Source of the DNA: BACL11 sp945865535
GTDB lineage: Bacteria; Bacteroidota; Bacteroidia; Flavobacteriales; BACL11
Assembly: GCA_947502765.1 (NCBI GenBank)
Contig: CANNBA010000004.1
Location: forward strand, 51,232 to 115,231
Direction of reading: 5' to 3'
DNA: 64,000 nt
The translations under genes and the position numbers were made by a program. The notes under the pieces are model-generated. The model was not told where the DNA came from and ran no database searches. It saw nothing but the letters and a program-made list of their open reading frames with translations. Shown here piece by piece: positions 52,434 through 60,933 of the stretch; the first letter of the stretch is position 1; each line of letters starts with the position of its first letter.

Positions 52434-53232
52434 TATAATTATTTACAGCATTCCTTACTGAGCCATATTTTTCTAGTAAAGAATGAGCAGTTTCATAATT
52501 TACGCCCAGTTCTTTAATTATCATTTTTGTTCCTCTATTCACCAATTTATTATTGGAGAGCTGCATATCCACCATCTTATTTCCTTTGACTTTACCTAGC
52601 TTTATCATTACAGAAGTAGAAATCATATTAAGTACTAATTTCTGAGCAGTACCTGATTTCATTCGAGTACTTCCTGTTACAAATTCAGGACCTACAACTA
52701 CCTCAACAGGATAGTCAGAAACCTCTGAAACAGGACTTCCCTCATTACAAACAATACAGCCAGTAATTATCTTCTCGTCTTGACATTTTTTAAGAGCTCC
52801 AATTACATAAGTAGTGGTACCAGATGCTGCAATTCCTATTACTACATCTCTTGAAGTAATATTATGATTTTTTAAATCTTCCCAGCCTAAGCTACTACTG
52901 TCTTCTGCAAATTCTACAGCCTTTCGCATAGCTTTATCACCACCAGCCATTAAGCCAACAACCAAGCCATGATCTACGCCAAAAGTTGGAGGACACTCAG
53001 AAGCATCTACAATTCCTAATCTGCCAGAAGTACCCGCTCCTAAATAAAACAACCGTCCTCCATTTTTCATTTGAAGGACAATTGCATTAACAAGTTCTTC
53101 TATTTGAGGAATTTGCGCTGCTACAGAATTTGCTACTGTTTTATCTTCTTTATTAATGTTTAGTAATAAATCAAAAACACTCATCTTCTCTAGCCCATCA
53201 TAATTAGAATCAGATTCAGTAATTTTTTTCAT
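52426..53232 (-). CDS. murQ: N-acetylmuramic acid 6-phosphate etherase
   Basis: Cleaves the lactyl ether of MurNAc-6-phosphate to GlcNAc-6-phosphate and D-lactate in peptidoglycan recycling. SIS-domain motifs: RLFYLGAGTSGRLGIVDASECPPTFG (E of the DASE motif is the catalytic acid), GIAASGTTTYVIGAL, and VVVGPEFVTGSTRMKSGTAQK. The C-terminal helix region NYETAHSLLEKYGSVRNAV ends at residue 268, about 30 residues shorter than E. coli MurQ at the C-terminus, as I expect for the phylum. It begins right after the E1 gene stop and overlaps the DUF6095 gene. Together with NamZ here it fits MurNAc recovery. Confidence 0.94.
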   Translation of the reverse strand: MKKITESDSNYDGLEKMSVFDLLLNINKEDKTVANSVAAQIPQIEELVNAIVLQMKNGGRLFYLGAGTSGRLGIVDASECPPTFGVDHGLVVGLMAGGDKAMRKAVEFAEDSSSLGWEDLKNHNITSRDVVIGIAASGTTTYVIGALKKCQDEKIITGCIVCNEGSPVSEVSDYPVEVVVGPEFVTGSTRMKSGTAQKLVLNMISTSVMIKLGKVKGNKMVDMQLSNNKLVNRGTKMIIKELGVNYETAHSLLEKYGSVRNAVNNYNG

Positions 53233-55656
53233 TTAATAAAGTGGTGGAAATTTTTCAGGATTTGCCTCATGCATCATTGCATAAACTTTTTCAAATATAT
53301 CTTCTGCAGAAGGCTTTGTAAAATAATCACCATCCTTTCCGTAGGGAGGCCTGTGCTCTTTAGCAGCTAATGTTTGAGGTTCGGAATCTAAAAAACTATA
53401 AGCATTTTGATCTTCAATTATTTGTTGTAAAATATATGCTGAGGCGCCCCCTGGAACATCTTCATCAATGACTAATAATCTGTTGGTTTTCTTTACACTT
53501 TCTCCAATATCATGAGATAAATCAAAAGGAACTAAAGTTTGTGTATCAATAACCTCACAGGAAATTCCTGCTCTTTCTAACTTTTCAGCAGCATCCATCA
53601 CGACTTTCCAAGTGCTACCGTAAGTAACTAATGTAATATCACTTCCTTCTTTGGTGATTTCTACTTTTCCTAAAGGAACTCTAAATTCACCAATATTATT
53701 CGGTAATTTTTCTTTTATTCTATAACCATTTAAACATTCTATAATCATTCCAGGATCATTAGCTTGCATTAATGTATTATAAAATCCTGCAGCTCTTGTC
53801 ATATCTCTTGGTACGCATAAATACATACCTCTTGTTCCATTAAGTAGCATTCCCATAGGAGATCCTGAATGCCAAATACCTTCAAGTCTATGTCCTCTTG
53901 TTCTAATAATTAAAGGTGTAAGTTGTCCTCCATGAGTTCTGTAGAATAAAGAGGAAATATCGTCAACCATTGGCTGGAAGCCATAAATTACATAATCCAA
54001 ATATTGCATTTCAGCAATTGGTTTTAATCCTCTTAAAGATAACCCAATACCTTGGCCAATAATTGTTGCTTCCCTAATTCCGGTATCAGCAACTCTACTT
54101 TCTCCAAACTTTAATTGTAATCCTTCAACACCTTGGTTTACACCACCAATCTTACCAACATCCTCTCCAAAAATCATAGCTTCAGGTATAGCCTCAAACA
54201 TATGATGAAAATTATCTCTTAAAATAATTCTAGCATCCACTAATTCTGAATTTGAATCATAGGTTGGCTTTACTTCAGCAACATTTAAAGCAGAGGTTTT
54301 GGTTTCGTTATAAAGTTTGGTATTGTAGCGATTATGATTTTCAGCATTAATTCGATTAATAAATTTTCGTAAAGTAGTTTTTTCAACAATATCGGATTTC
54401 GTAAGCATGCCTAATAAATTTCTTGCTTTACTCAAATAATCTCTTCTAAAAATACCAAACACTGCTGACTGATTTAAATCCGATATCCACTCTGCAATTT
54501 CTGGAATATTCACCTGTGCTGAAATGGCATTAAAAATTGCTTGTAGTTCTTTCCATTCCTCTTTAATTGGAGCTTGATATTCTATCCAAGCATCCTTTTT
54601 TGCTTGTTTAACAGTCTCTACAGCTTGGGTTTCTATTGCCTCTAACTCCTGAATTTCAGCAATACCTGTTTCTAACATCCACTCTTTAAATTTCTTTATG
54701 CAATCAAAATCTTGTTCAAATTGCAATCTTTCTTTGCTTTTGTATCTCTCGTGTGAACCAGAGGTAGAATGACCTGTAGGTTGAGTCATTTCAATAACAT
54801 GAATAATTGAAGGAATATGATTTTCTCTGGCTAACTTTTCTGCATTTTCATAAACAGTAACTAATGATGGATAATCCCATCCTTTTACTTTCACAATCTC
54901 AAATCCTTTTCCTTTTTCATTATTTTGAAACCCAGACAAAACCTCTGAAACATCTGATTTTGTCATCTGTAAATCATTAGCAACTGAAATGCCATAACCA
55001 TCATCCCAAATAGAAATAATTGCAGGCACCTGAAGCACTCCAATTGCGTTTACAGCTTCCCAAAAATGACCTTCTGCACAAGAGGAATTACCAATTGTTG
55101 CAAATGCAATTTCATTACCTCCACTTGTAAAACCAGGATTTCTTTTTGCTAAATCAGGATTATCTCTATATACTTTTGATGCTTGTGCCAATCCAACTAA
55201 TCTTGGAAATTGAGATGCCAAACAAGCCATATCAGAAGTAGAATTTTTTTGCTCCATTAAATTTCTCCAACTACCATCATGATTTAAAAATCTTGTCCCA
55301 AAATGATTCATCATTTGTCTTGATCCTGAACTTGGCTCCCTATCTAACTCAGGGTCACCATATAAGGCCGAAAACATTTGTTTTGGGGAGTATTGGCCAA
55401 TAGCAGTCATTAATGTTTGATCCCTGTAGTATCCCGCACGAAAATCACCATTTCTAAAAACTTTAGCTAAAGCAACTTGAGCCAATTCCTTTCCATCACC
55501 AAAAATACCAAAGCTACCTTTTCCCGAAAGCACATCTCTCCTTCCCTGCGCTCCACTTTCCCTTACTTCACAAACTAATTTATAATCTGATATAATGGAT
55601 TCTTTAAATTGGTCTTTTGAAATTTTAGTTTTTGTTTTAGCTGTTGACATACTCAT
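53233..55656 (-). CDS. Fused alpha/beta E1 subunit of a 2-oxoacid dehydrogenase
   Basis: The thiamine-diphosphate decarboxylase component of a branched-chain or pyruvate-type dehydrogenase, as one 807-residue chain. The alpha half (to about residue 430) has YYRDQTLMTAIG, TSGGNEIAFATIGNSSCAEGHFWEAVNA and ISIWDDGYGISVAND as TPP-binding region and SHERYKSKERL as phosphorylation-loop-like region. The beta half (from about 470) has DNFHHMFEAIPEAMIFGEDVGKIGG, VADTGIREATIIGQGIGLSL and GGQLTPLIIRTRGHR. Bacteroidota fuse the two. BCAA use is inferred from ilvE and icmF nearby; pyruvate is possible. Two ATGs, 55656 and 55650, are candidates. murQ follows without gap. Confidence 0.9.
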   Translation of the reverse strand: MSMSTAKTKTKISKDQFKESIISDYKLVCEVRESGAQGRRDVLSGKGSFGIFGDGKELAQVALAKVFRNGDFRAGYYRDQTLMTAIGQYSPKQMFSALYGDPELDREPSSGSRQMMNHFGTRFLNHDGSWRNLMEQKNSTSDMACLASQFPRLVGLAQASKVYRDNPDLAKRNPGFTSGGNEIAFATIGNSSCAEGHFWEAVNAIGVLQVPAIISIWDDGYGISVANDLQMTKSDVSEVLSGFQNNEKGKGFEIVKVKGWDYPSLVTVYENAEKLARENHIPSIIHVIEMTQPTGHSTSGSHERYKSKERLQFEQDFDCIKKFKEWMLETGIAEIQELEAIETQAVETVKQAKKDAWIEYQAPIKEEWKELQAIFNAISAQVNIPEIAEWISDLNQSAVFGIFRRDYLSKARNLLGMLTKSDIVEKTTLRKFINRINAENHNRYNTKLYNETKTSALNVAEVKPTYDSNSELVDARIILRDNFHHMFEAIPEAMIFGEDVGKIGGVNQGVEGLQLKFGESRVADTGIREATIIGQGIGLSLRGLKPIAEMQYLDYVIYGFQPMVDDISSLFYRTHGGQLTPLIIRTRGHRLEGIWHSGSPMGMLLNGTRGMYLCVPRDMTRAAGFYNTLMQANDPGMIIECLNGYRIKEKLPNNIGEFRVPLGKVEITKEGSDITLVTYGSTWKVVMDAAEKLERAGISCEVIDTQTLVPFDLSHDIGESVKKTNRLLVIDEDVPGGASAYILQQIIEDQNAYSFLDSEPQTLAAKEHRPPYGKDGDYFTKPSAEDIFEKVYAMMHEANPEKFPPLY

Positions 55657-55681
55657 TATAAAAATTTTAAATACAAGTTTG

Positions 55682-55689
55682 CAAATTTA
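55682..55689 (-). promoter_or_regulatory. -7 box of the E1 gene
   Basis: TAAATTTG on the minus strand, 25 bases before the ATG, divergent from the rpsP promoter about 100 bases away. Confidence 0.48.
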
Positions 55690-55781
55690 GTTAAATTTTA
55701 TGATTTTTATCCCGTTTCTGAAAATTGAAAACTGAAAAAAATATTTTTCTTTAATTTTCTCTTCAGTTTGCAAAAGATTTC

Positions 55782-55789
55782 TATTTTTG
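55782..55789 (+). promoter_or_regulatory. -7 box of rpsP-rimM
   Basis: TATTTTTG, 59 bases before the rpsP ATG, which leaves room for the structured leader. Confidence 0.55.
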
Positions 55790-55848
55790 CAGCCCCTCAA
55801 TAATGAGGACTAACCACAGAGTTGGTTTAACCAAATTAAAAAAAGCAA
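55790..55848 (+). promoter_or_regulatory. Structured rpsP leader, possible r-protein autoregulatory RNA
   Basis: The 59-base untranslated leader can form two small hairpins: CCTCA/TGAGG (55795-55799 with 55804-55808) and AACCA/TGGTT (55812-55816 with 55823-55827). A leader motif ahead of S16 genes in Flavobacteria has been proposed in the literature, and this may be an example, but I cannot align it to that model. The spacing and pairing are seen; the function is inferred. Confidence 0.42.
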
Positions 55849-56574
55849 ATGGCAACAAAAATTAGATTATCAAGACATGGAAGAAAAAAACAAGCATTTT
55901 TCCATATTGTAGTAGCAGACACAAGAGCTCCAAGAAACGGTAGATTTATTGAGAAATTAGGAACTTATAATCCTAACACTAATCCAGCAACAATTGATAT
56001 AAACTTTGACAGTGCAGTTGCTTGGCTACTAAAAGGTGCTCAACCTTCTGACACGGCCAAAGCAATCCTATCTTACAAAGGAGTAATGATGAAAAAACAC
56101 TTAATGGCTGGTGTAGCTAAAGGTGCTTTTAATGAAGAAGAAGCTGAAAATAGATTTTCGGCTTGGATGGAGAAGAAAGAAGGGCAAGTTACAGATAAAA
56201 AAGCAGGTTTAAAACAAGCGGCTTTAGCTGCTGAAAAAGCGGCTTTAGCTGCTGAAAAAACAAAAAGCACTGAAAGAGCTGCTGCTGCACTTCAAAGCGC
56301 TCAAGTAGCAGAAACAACTTCTACAGCTGAAGAAGTAACAACTGAAGAAACTACTGAGGAGGTTGCTGATGGAACTACTCATGAAGTTGTTGAAGAAGTA
56401 ACAGCTGAAGAAGCTACTGAAGAAACTACTGAGGAGGTTGCTGAAGAAACTACTCATGAAGTTATTGAAGAAGTAAAAGCTGAAGAAACTACTCAAGAAG
56501 TTGTTGAAGAAATAAAAGCTGAAGAAGCTACTGAAGAAACTCCTGCTGAAGAAGAAAAATCAGAAGAAGTTTAA
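55849..56574 (+). CDS. rpsP: 30S ribosomal protein S16 with long repetitive acidic tail
   Basis: The S16 core occupies about residues 1-85 (MATKIRLSRHGRKKQAFFHIVVADTRAPR, FIEKLGTYNPNTNP, WLLKGAQPSDTAKAILS). A helical extension follows (to about 160) as in other Bacteroidota S16, with KKEGQVTDKKAGLKQAALAAEKAALAAEK. Residues from about 166 to 241 are extremely acidic, built from a 25-residue repeat (EETTEEVAEETTHEVVEEV) encoded by 75-bp tandem repeats. At 241 residues it is about three times the usual 80-90. It is followed by rimM at a 9-base gap, the common rpsP-rimM pair. Confidence 0.94.
   Translation: MATKIRLSRHGRKKQAFFHIVVADTRAPRNGRFIEKLGTYNPNTNPATIDINFDSAVAWLLKGAQPSDTAKAILSYKGVMMKKHLMAGVAKGAFNEEEAENRFSAWMEKKEGQVTDKKAGLKQAALAAEKAALAAEKTKSTERAAAALQSAQVAETTSTAEEVTTEETTEEVADGTTHEVVEEVTAEEATEETTEEVAEETTHEVIEEVKAEETTQEVVEEIKAEEATEETPAEEEKSEEV
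56344..56572 (+). repeat. 75-bp tandem repeats in the rpsP tail
   Basis: Copies starting at about 56356 and 56431 share the GAGGAGGTTGCTG start and the ACTACTCATGAAGTT segment at a period of 75 bases, with a partial, more divergent third copy to 56572. The repeats code for Glu/Thr/Val-rich sequence. Confidence 0.8.
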
Positions 56575-56583
56575 TACCAAAGC

Positions 56584-57105
56584 ATGCAGAAAAAAGATTG
56601 CTTCTTAGTTGGAACAGTTTTTAAATTGCACGGATATAAAGGGGATGTCAATATCTATAATGATGATGACATCCTTTTTGATTTTAATACAATTAAGTAT
56701 TTTTTAATCGAGCGAAACAATACCCTTGTACCCTTTTTTATAACTAAAGCACGCCACACAAAACCAAATATTATTCTTGTAAAGTTTGAAGATATAAACT
56801 CTGAAAAAGAAGCTTTATCAATTCTAAAACAAAAGGTTTATTTGCCCATTGAGTTTTTACCAGAAATCGATAGCAATGAAATCTCTGAGAAACAACTTAT
56901 AGGCTTTAAAGTAATTGATATTAAGCTAGGAGAATTAGGAGAGATAAGCTATATCAACTCACAAACGGCACAGCAATTAATTTATGTAAGTAAAGATGGG
57001 AAAGAATTCTGTTTTCCTATGCACAAGCAATTTATTATTAGTGTGGATTCCAAAAAAAGAATTATGGAAGTGACTATACCAGAAGATTTGATAAACTTAA
57101 ACTAA
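56584..57105 (+). CDS. rimM: Ribosome maturation factor RimM
   Basis: Assists 30S maturation through binding S19 and, as known from relatives, the 16S head. N-terminal RimM domain (CFLVGTVFKLHGYKGDVNIYND, with FITKARHTKPNIILVKFEDINSEKEA) and C-terminal PRC-barrel (IGFKVIDIKLGELGEISYI, FCFPMHKQFIISVDSKKRIMEVTIPEDLI). The 173 residues are normal. It follows rpsP by 9 bases and overlaps the convergent saccharopine dehydrogenase-like gene by 9 bases. Confidence 0.94.
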   Translation: MQKKDCFLVGTVFKLHGYKGDVNIYNDDDILFDFNTIKYFLIERNNTLVPFFITKARHTKPNIILVKFEDINSEKEALSILKQKVYLPIEFLPEIDSNEISEKQLIGFKVIDIKLGELGEISYINSQTAQQLIYVSKDGKEFCFPMHKQFIISVDSKKRIMEVTIPEDLINLN

Positions 57106-58425
57106 TTCCTCAATAAAATTTATTCCATTTTCTGAAAGTTCTTTTAAAACAGGAATATAAATATCTTTGGAAATTGGAATTCGTACTCCGGTAGACTTAA
57201 TTTGGCCATTCAAAATAAGTTTTGTAGCAATAGCCACTGGCAAGCCTACCGTTTTAGCCATAGCAGTATATCTAGGATCTTCCCCAAAAACTAAAAGTGA
57301 TGCATTTAATATATTTTCCTTGCCATCTAATACAAATTCAAACTGATGTTGCATTACAATCATATCCTTATCTTCACTACCAAGAGTCCATTTTTGCTCC
57401 AAAATAGCCTGTAAAAGTTGTGCAGGACTAGCATTTTTCATGCCTATGATAGTATCTTCAAACATGCCAAGCCAGGCAATCTTTTGAAAAATACTTGAAT
57501 CTAATGAGAGCTTAAATTGTTTGGCTATTTTCTCTTCTACAGAAAGATCGTCACTATAAGCTAAAAACATATTTACCAATGCTCTATTTGAAATAAACTC
57601 AGAATTTTCCAACTTGAAGGAATCATCAGTTAGGCCCAACTGAACGAAAATATTCCAGGCTTGGGAAAATCCTTTTCTTCTAAGAGTTCCTCTGTAAAGT
57701 GTTGGGATATTCTTCAGCCCATATGCTTCTCTGTAACTTAAAGAATCTCTGTTGGCATAACCTTCAAATTCTCCGGCATCTAAAACCTCCATAGTATCGG
57801 TTCGCTCAAAAAGCTTGGTATAAGGCAAATACTTATAACGCCCTTTTTTTATATATTGTGCAGTTCCCTGGCCTGCTAAAACTACATTTCTAGGATTCCA
57901 AGTAAACTTGTAATTCCATGGGTTATTATCATAATCAGGATGGATCAAACCACCACAAAAAGATTTAAAAGAAGTCAGCTCCCCTCCTCTGGCTTTTATA
58001 TCATCAATAACGGCCATAGCAGACATATGATCAATACCTGGATCCAAACCAATTTCATTCAATAATAAAACTCCTGCTTGCTTAGCAGATAAATCCAAAT
58101 CAGCAATCTCATTAGAAACATAAGAAGCGGTAACTAGATGCTTCTTTAATCTTATACAGTCCTTAGCCACTGTAATATGCATAGAGGCAGGCAACATAGA
58201 AATTACAATATCAGCATTTGAAATTTCAGAAACTCTTTGATTATCATCCGTAACATTAAAGAAAATAGCTGAACCATTAGGATGATTTTCAACTGCCTGT
58301 TTTGCTAAATCCTGGGAAAAATCAGCCACTGTAACTTGCCAATTATTTGCTGTTGAATGATCGAGTAAATACTTAATTAAAGTAACTGCCGATCGACCCG
58401 CTCCTATTACTAATATCTTTTTCAT
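57097..58425 (-). CDS. Saccharopine dehydrogenase-like protein
   Basis: A 442-residue oxidoreductase with an N-terminal NAD(P) Rossmann fold (ILVIGAGRSAVTLIKYLL; VTVADFSQDLAKQA) and the C-terminal saccharopine dehydrogenase domain containing NEIGLDPGIDHMSAMAVIDDI, KSFCGGLIHPD and TWNPRNVVLAGQGTAQYI. This matches the saccharopine dehydrogenase / lysine-ketoglutarate reductase family used in lysine breakdown, and also the related homospermidine and carboxynorspermidine enzymes; the substrate is not certain. It lies alone between rimM and pckA. Confidence 0.82.
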   Translation of the reverse strand: MKKILVIGAGRSAVTLIKYLLDHSTANNWQVTVADFSQDLAKQAVENHPNGSAIFFNVTDDNQRVSEISNADIVISMLPASMHITVAKDCIRLKKHLVTASYVSNEIADLDLSAKQAGVLLLNEIGLDPGIDHMSAMAVIDDIKARGGELTSFKSFCGGLIHPDYDNNPWNYKFTWNPRNVVLAGQGTAQYIKKGRYKYLPYTKLFERTDTMEVLDAGEFEGYANRDSLSYREAYGLKNIPTLYRGTLRRKGFSQAWNIFVQLGLTDDSFKLENSEFISNRALVNMFLAYSDDLSVEEKIAKQFKLSLDSSIFQKIAWLGMFEDTIIGMKNASPAQLLQAILEQKWTLGSEDKDMIVMQHQFEFVLDGKENILNASLLVFGEDPRYTAMAKTVGLPVAIATKLILNGQIKSTGVRIPISKDIYIPVLKELSENGINFIEELV

Positions 58426-58533
58426 TTGTGATGTAAAATCAAAGTGCTAAAATATCCTTTATTTCATTACCTCAAAACTAAATAGGAATATAAAAAGTAT
58501 GATGAATCTCATCCTCTTGTAAATTTTTATACT

Positions 58534-58541
58534 TATTTTTG
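58534..58541 (+). promoter_or_regulatory. -7 box of pckA
   Basis: TATTTTTG, 27 bases before the pckA ATG. Confidence 0.5.
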
Positions 58542-58568
58542 CCCCCTTTATAATTTTAAAAAAATAAT

Positions 58569-60179
58569 ATGACCGAAACAGGAAAGCGAGCAAACAATGC
58601 TACCATATCTGATTTAGGAATAAAAAATGCTACTGCACACTGGAACTTATCTCCAGAAAAATTAGCAAATATCTCTATTGAAAAAGGACAGGCAAGCTTA
58701 ACTTCAACTGGGGCAATAAACATTAACACAGGCGAATTTACAGGAAGATCGCCAAAGGACAGATTTATAGTTAGAGATGCTATTACTGAAAAATCAGTTT
58801 GGTGGGGATCTGTCAACTTATCATTTGATGAAGATAAATTTGATGCCCTACAACAAAAAATAGTAAACTACTTAAGTGGCAAAGAGATTTATGTAAGAGA
58901 TGCTTATGCTTGTGCTGACAAGAGTTACAGAATGAATATTAGAGTGGTGACTGAATATGCTTGGAGCAATATGTTTGCCTACAACATGTTTTTACGTCCT
59001 AGTGATAGTGAAATTGAAAGTTTTAATCCAGAATGGACTATATTAAATGCTCCAGGATTTATGGCAGATGCTAAAGTTGACGGAACTCGTCAGCATAATT
59101 TTGCCATACTTAATTTTACAAAAAAAATAATCCTAATTGGTGGTACTGGTTATACAGGAGAAATCAAAAAAGGAATTTTTTCGGCACTTAATTTTATCTT
59201 ACCTCATCAAAAGAATGTGCTTCCTATGCACTGCTCGGCAAATATTGGAAAAAATGGAGATACGGCTATCTTTTTTGGTTTATCGGGAACAGGAAAAACA
59301 ACCCTATCGGCCGATCCAAACAGAAACCTAATTGGAGATGATGAGCACGGTTGGAGTGGCGATACTGTTTTTAATTTTGAGGGCGGATGTTACGCTAAAT
59401 GTATTGACCTTACTGCAGAAAAAGAGCCCGATATTTTTGCGGCTGTTAAAAAAGGCGCCCTATTAGAAAATATCTCTTATTTTAAAGGCACTAATACAGT
59501 AAATTATGAGGATACGACTATTACTCAAAATACTAGAGTAAGTTATCCCCTTGAGCATATTGAAAATATTGCAACCCCATCACTTGGTAAAAACCCGAAA
59601 AATATATTCTTCTTAACTGCTGATGCTTTTGGGGTATTGCCTCCATTATCCAAACTTACAAGAGGGCAAGCAATGTATCATTTCATTTCGGGTTATACTG
59701 CAAAAGTAGCAGGTACTGAAGCGGGTGTAATTGAGCCACAAACTACTTTCTCGGCTTGTTTTGGAGCTCCTTTTATGCCCTTACACCCAACAAAATATGC
59801 GGAGATGTTAGGCAAAAAGATGGATGAAAGCAAGGTAAATGTATGGCTACTTAATACAGGTTGGTCAGGTGGATCATACGGTACTGGAGAAAGAATTTCT
59901 CTAAAATATACACGAGCTATGATTACGGCTATTTTAAATGGAGAATTAGAAGGTGTTGATTACGCAAAACATGCCATTTTTGGATTGCAAATGCCAACTA
60001 CTTGCCCTAATGTAGCCTCTGAAATCTTAAACCCAAGAAATACTTGGGAAAACAAGGAGGCTTATGATGCAAAAGCCAATGAATTGGCCAATTCATTTAA
60101 TAAAAACTTTGAACAATTTGCTGAATATGCAAATGCTGAAATTTTAGCTGCGGCACCAAAAGCTGCAATGAGTGTATAA
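58569..60179 (+). CDS. pckA: ATP-dependent phosphoenolpyruvate carboxykinase
   Basis: Converts oxaloacetate and ATP to phosphoenolpyruvate, the first committed step of gluconeogenesis. The kinase P-loop GLSGTGKTTLSADP is at about residues 237-250, followed by the metal-binding DDEHGWSG and NFEGGCYAKCIDL. N-terminal substrate-binding signature TGEFTGRSPKDRFIV and the C-terminal NVWLLNTGWSGGSYGTGERI are intact. The 536 residues match the ATP-type family. A terminator follows the stop. Confidence 0.97.
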   Translation: MTETGKRANNATISDLGIKNATAHWNLSPEKLANISIEKGQASLTSTGAININTGEFTGRSPKDRFIVRDAITEKSVWWGSVNLSFDEDKFDALQQKIVNYLSGKEIYVRDAYACADKSYRMNIRVVTEYAWSNMFAYNMFLRPSDSEIESFNPEWTILNAPGFMADAKVDGTRQHNFAILNFTKKIILIGGTGYTGEIKKGIFSALNFILPHQKNVLPMHCSANIGKNGDTAIFFGLSGTGKTTLSADPNRNLIGDDEHGWSGDTVFNFEGGCYAKCIDLTAEKEPDIFAAVKKGALLENISYFKGTNTVNYEDTTITQNTRVSYPLEHIENIATPSLGKNPKNIFFLTADAFGVLPPLSKLTRGQAMYHFISGYTAKVAGTEAGVIEPQTTFSACFGAPFMPLHPTKYAEMLGKKMDESKVNVWLLNTGWSGGSYGTGERISLKYTRAMITAILNGELEGVDYAKHAIFGLQMPTTCPNVASEILNPRNTWENKEAYDAKANELANSFNKNFEQFAEYANAEILAAAPKAAMSV

Positions 60180-60200
60180 GTTTTAGAAAATATAAATTTT

Positions 60201-60231
60201 AGAAAAGGGATCAAATTGAGCCCTTTTTTTT
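60201..60231 (+). terminator. Rho-independent terminator of pckA
   Basis: The stem AAAAGGG/CCCTTTT (60203-60209 with 60221-60227), extended by TC/GA inside one mismatch, is followed by a T-run. The -7-like box of the next gene begins at its end. Confidence 0.78.
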
Positions 60232-60238
60232 ATTTTTA
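60231..60238 (+). promoter_or_regulatory. Near-consensus -7 box of rsmE, leaderless-type spacing
   Basis: TATTTTTA ends 4 bases before ATG 60243, with one base off the consensus, directly after the pckA terminator. It supports ATG 60243 over the longer frame. Confidence 0.4.
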
Positions 60239-60242
60239 CATC

Positions 60243-60932
60243 ATGCAACTTTTCTATTTAGAAAATCCTGATAAGGAAATTATACTCAGTGCTGAAGAAA
60301 GCAAACACGCTATCAAAGTACTGCGCAAAAAGGAAGGTGATAGCCTAAATTTTACAGATGGAAAAGGAGGTTTTTACACCGCTGAAATTACCAGCTCTGA
60401 TACTAGAAAATGCCGCTTGCAAATTGTAAGTAGGGAGCAAAAACCAAAACAACACAACTACCATTTGCACCTTGCTATTGCCCCAACTAAGAATATCGAA
60501 AGGTTGGAGTGGTTTTTAGAAAAAGCGACTGAAATTGGTATTGATGAGATTACCCCTATTATTTGTGAGCATTCCGAAAGGAAAGTTATAAAAACCGATA
60601 GGTGTAATAAGATATTACTCTCGGCTATGAAGCAAGCCTTAAAACACCATTTGCCAAAACTAAGTGAAGCCATTTCTTTTTCTGACTTTTTAAAAACTAA
60701 TTTTGATGGAGCTAAGTACATTGCTCATTGCCTGGTGGGCACTAAAATAGAATTAAAAACGGTAGCTAAAACAGAGAAAACTTTAATTTTAATTGGACCT
60801 GAAGGCGATTTTAGCCAAAAAGAAATTGATTTTGCTTTGCAAAACCAATTTAAAGCTATAAGTTTGGGGCCAAGTAGATTACGAACAGAAACAGCAGGTT
60901 TGATAGCTGTACACACTATAAATATTAAATAA
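60243..60932 (+). CDS. rsmE: 16S rRNA (uracil-1498-N3)-methyltransferase RsmE
   Basis: A SPOUT-class methyltransferase that modifies U1498 of 16S rRNA. It carries the PUA-like N-terminus (ESKHAIKVLRKKEGDSL), the family signature KATEIGIDEITPIICEHSER, and the C-terminal knot motifs LILIGPEGDFSQKEID and SLGPSRLRTETAGLIAV. ATG 60243 (MQLFYLENPD) yields 229 residues; upstream codons of the frame run through the pckA terminator. It is followed after one base by a T9SS protein gene, so it leads a surface-protein operon. Confidence 0.94.
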   Translation: MQLFYLENPDKEIILSAEESKHAIKVLRKKEGDSLNFTDGKGGFYTAEITSSDTRKCRLQIVSREQKPKQHNYHLHLAIAPTKNIERLEWFLEKATEIGIDEITPIICEHSERKVIKTDRCNKILLSAMKQALKHHLPKLSEAISFSDFLKTNFDGAKYIAHCLVGTKIELKTVAKTEKTLILIGPEGDFSQKEIDFALQNQFKAISLGPSRLRTETAGLIAVHTINIK

Positions 60933-60933
60933 A

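Noticed and set aside
56245..56496. 83-residue minus-strand ORF rich in serine and phenylalanine
   Set aside because: It mirrors the acidic repeats of S16.
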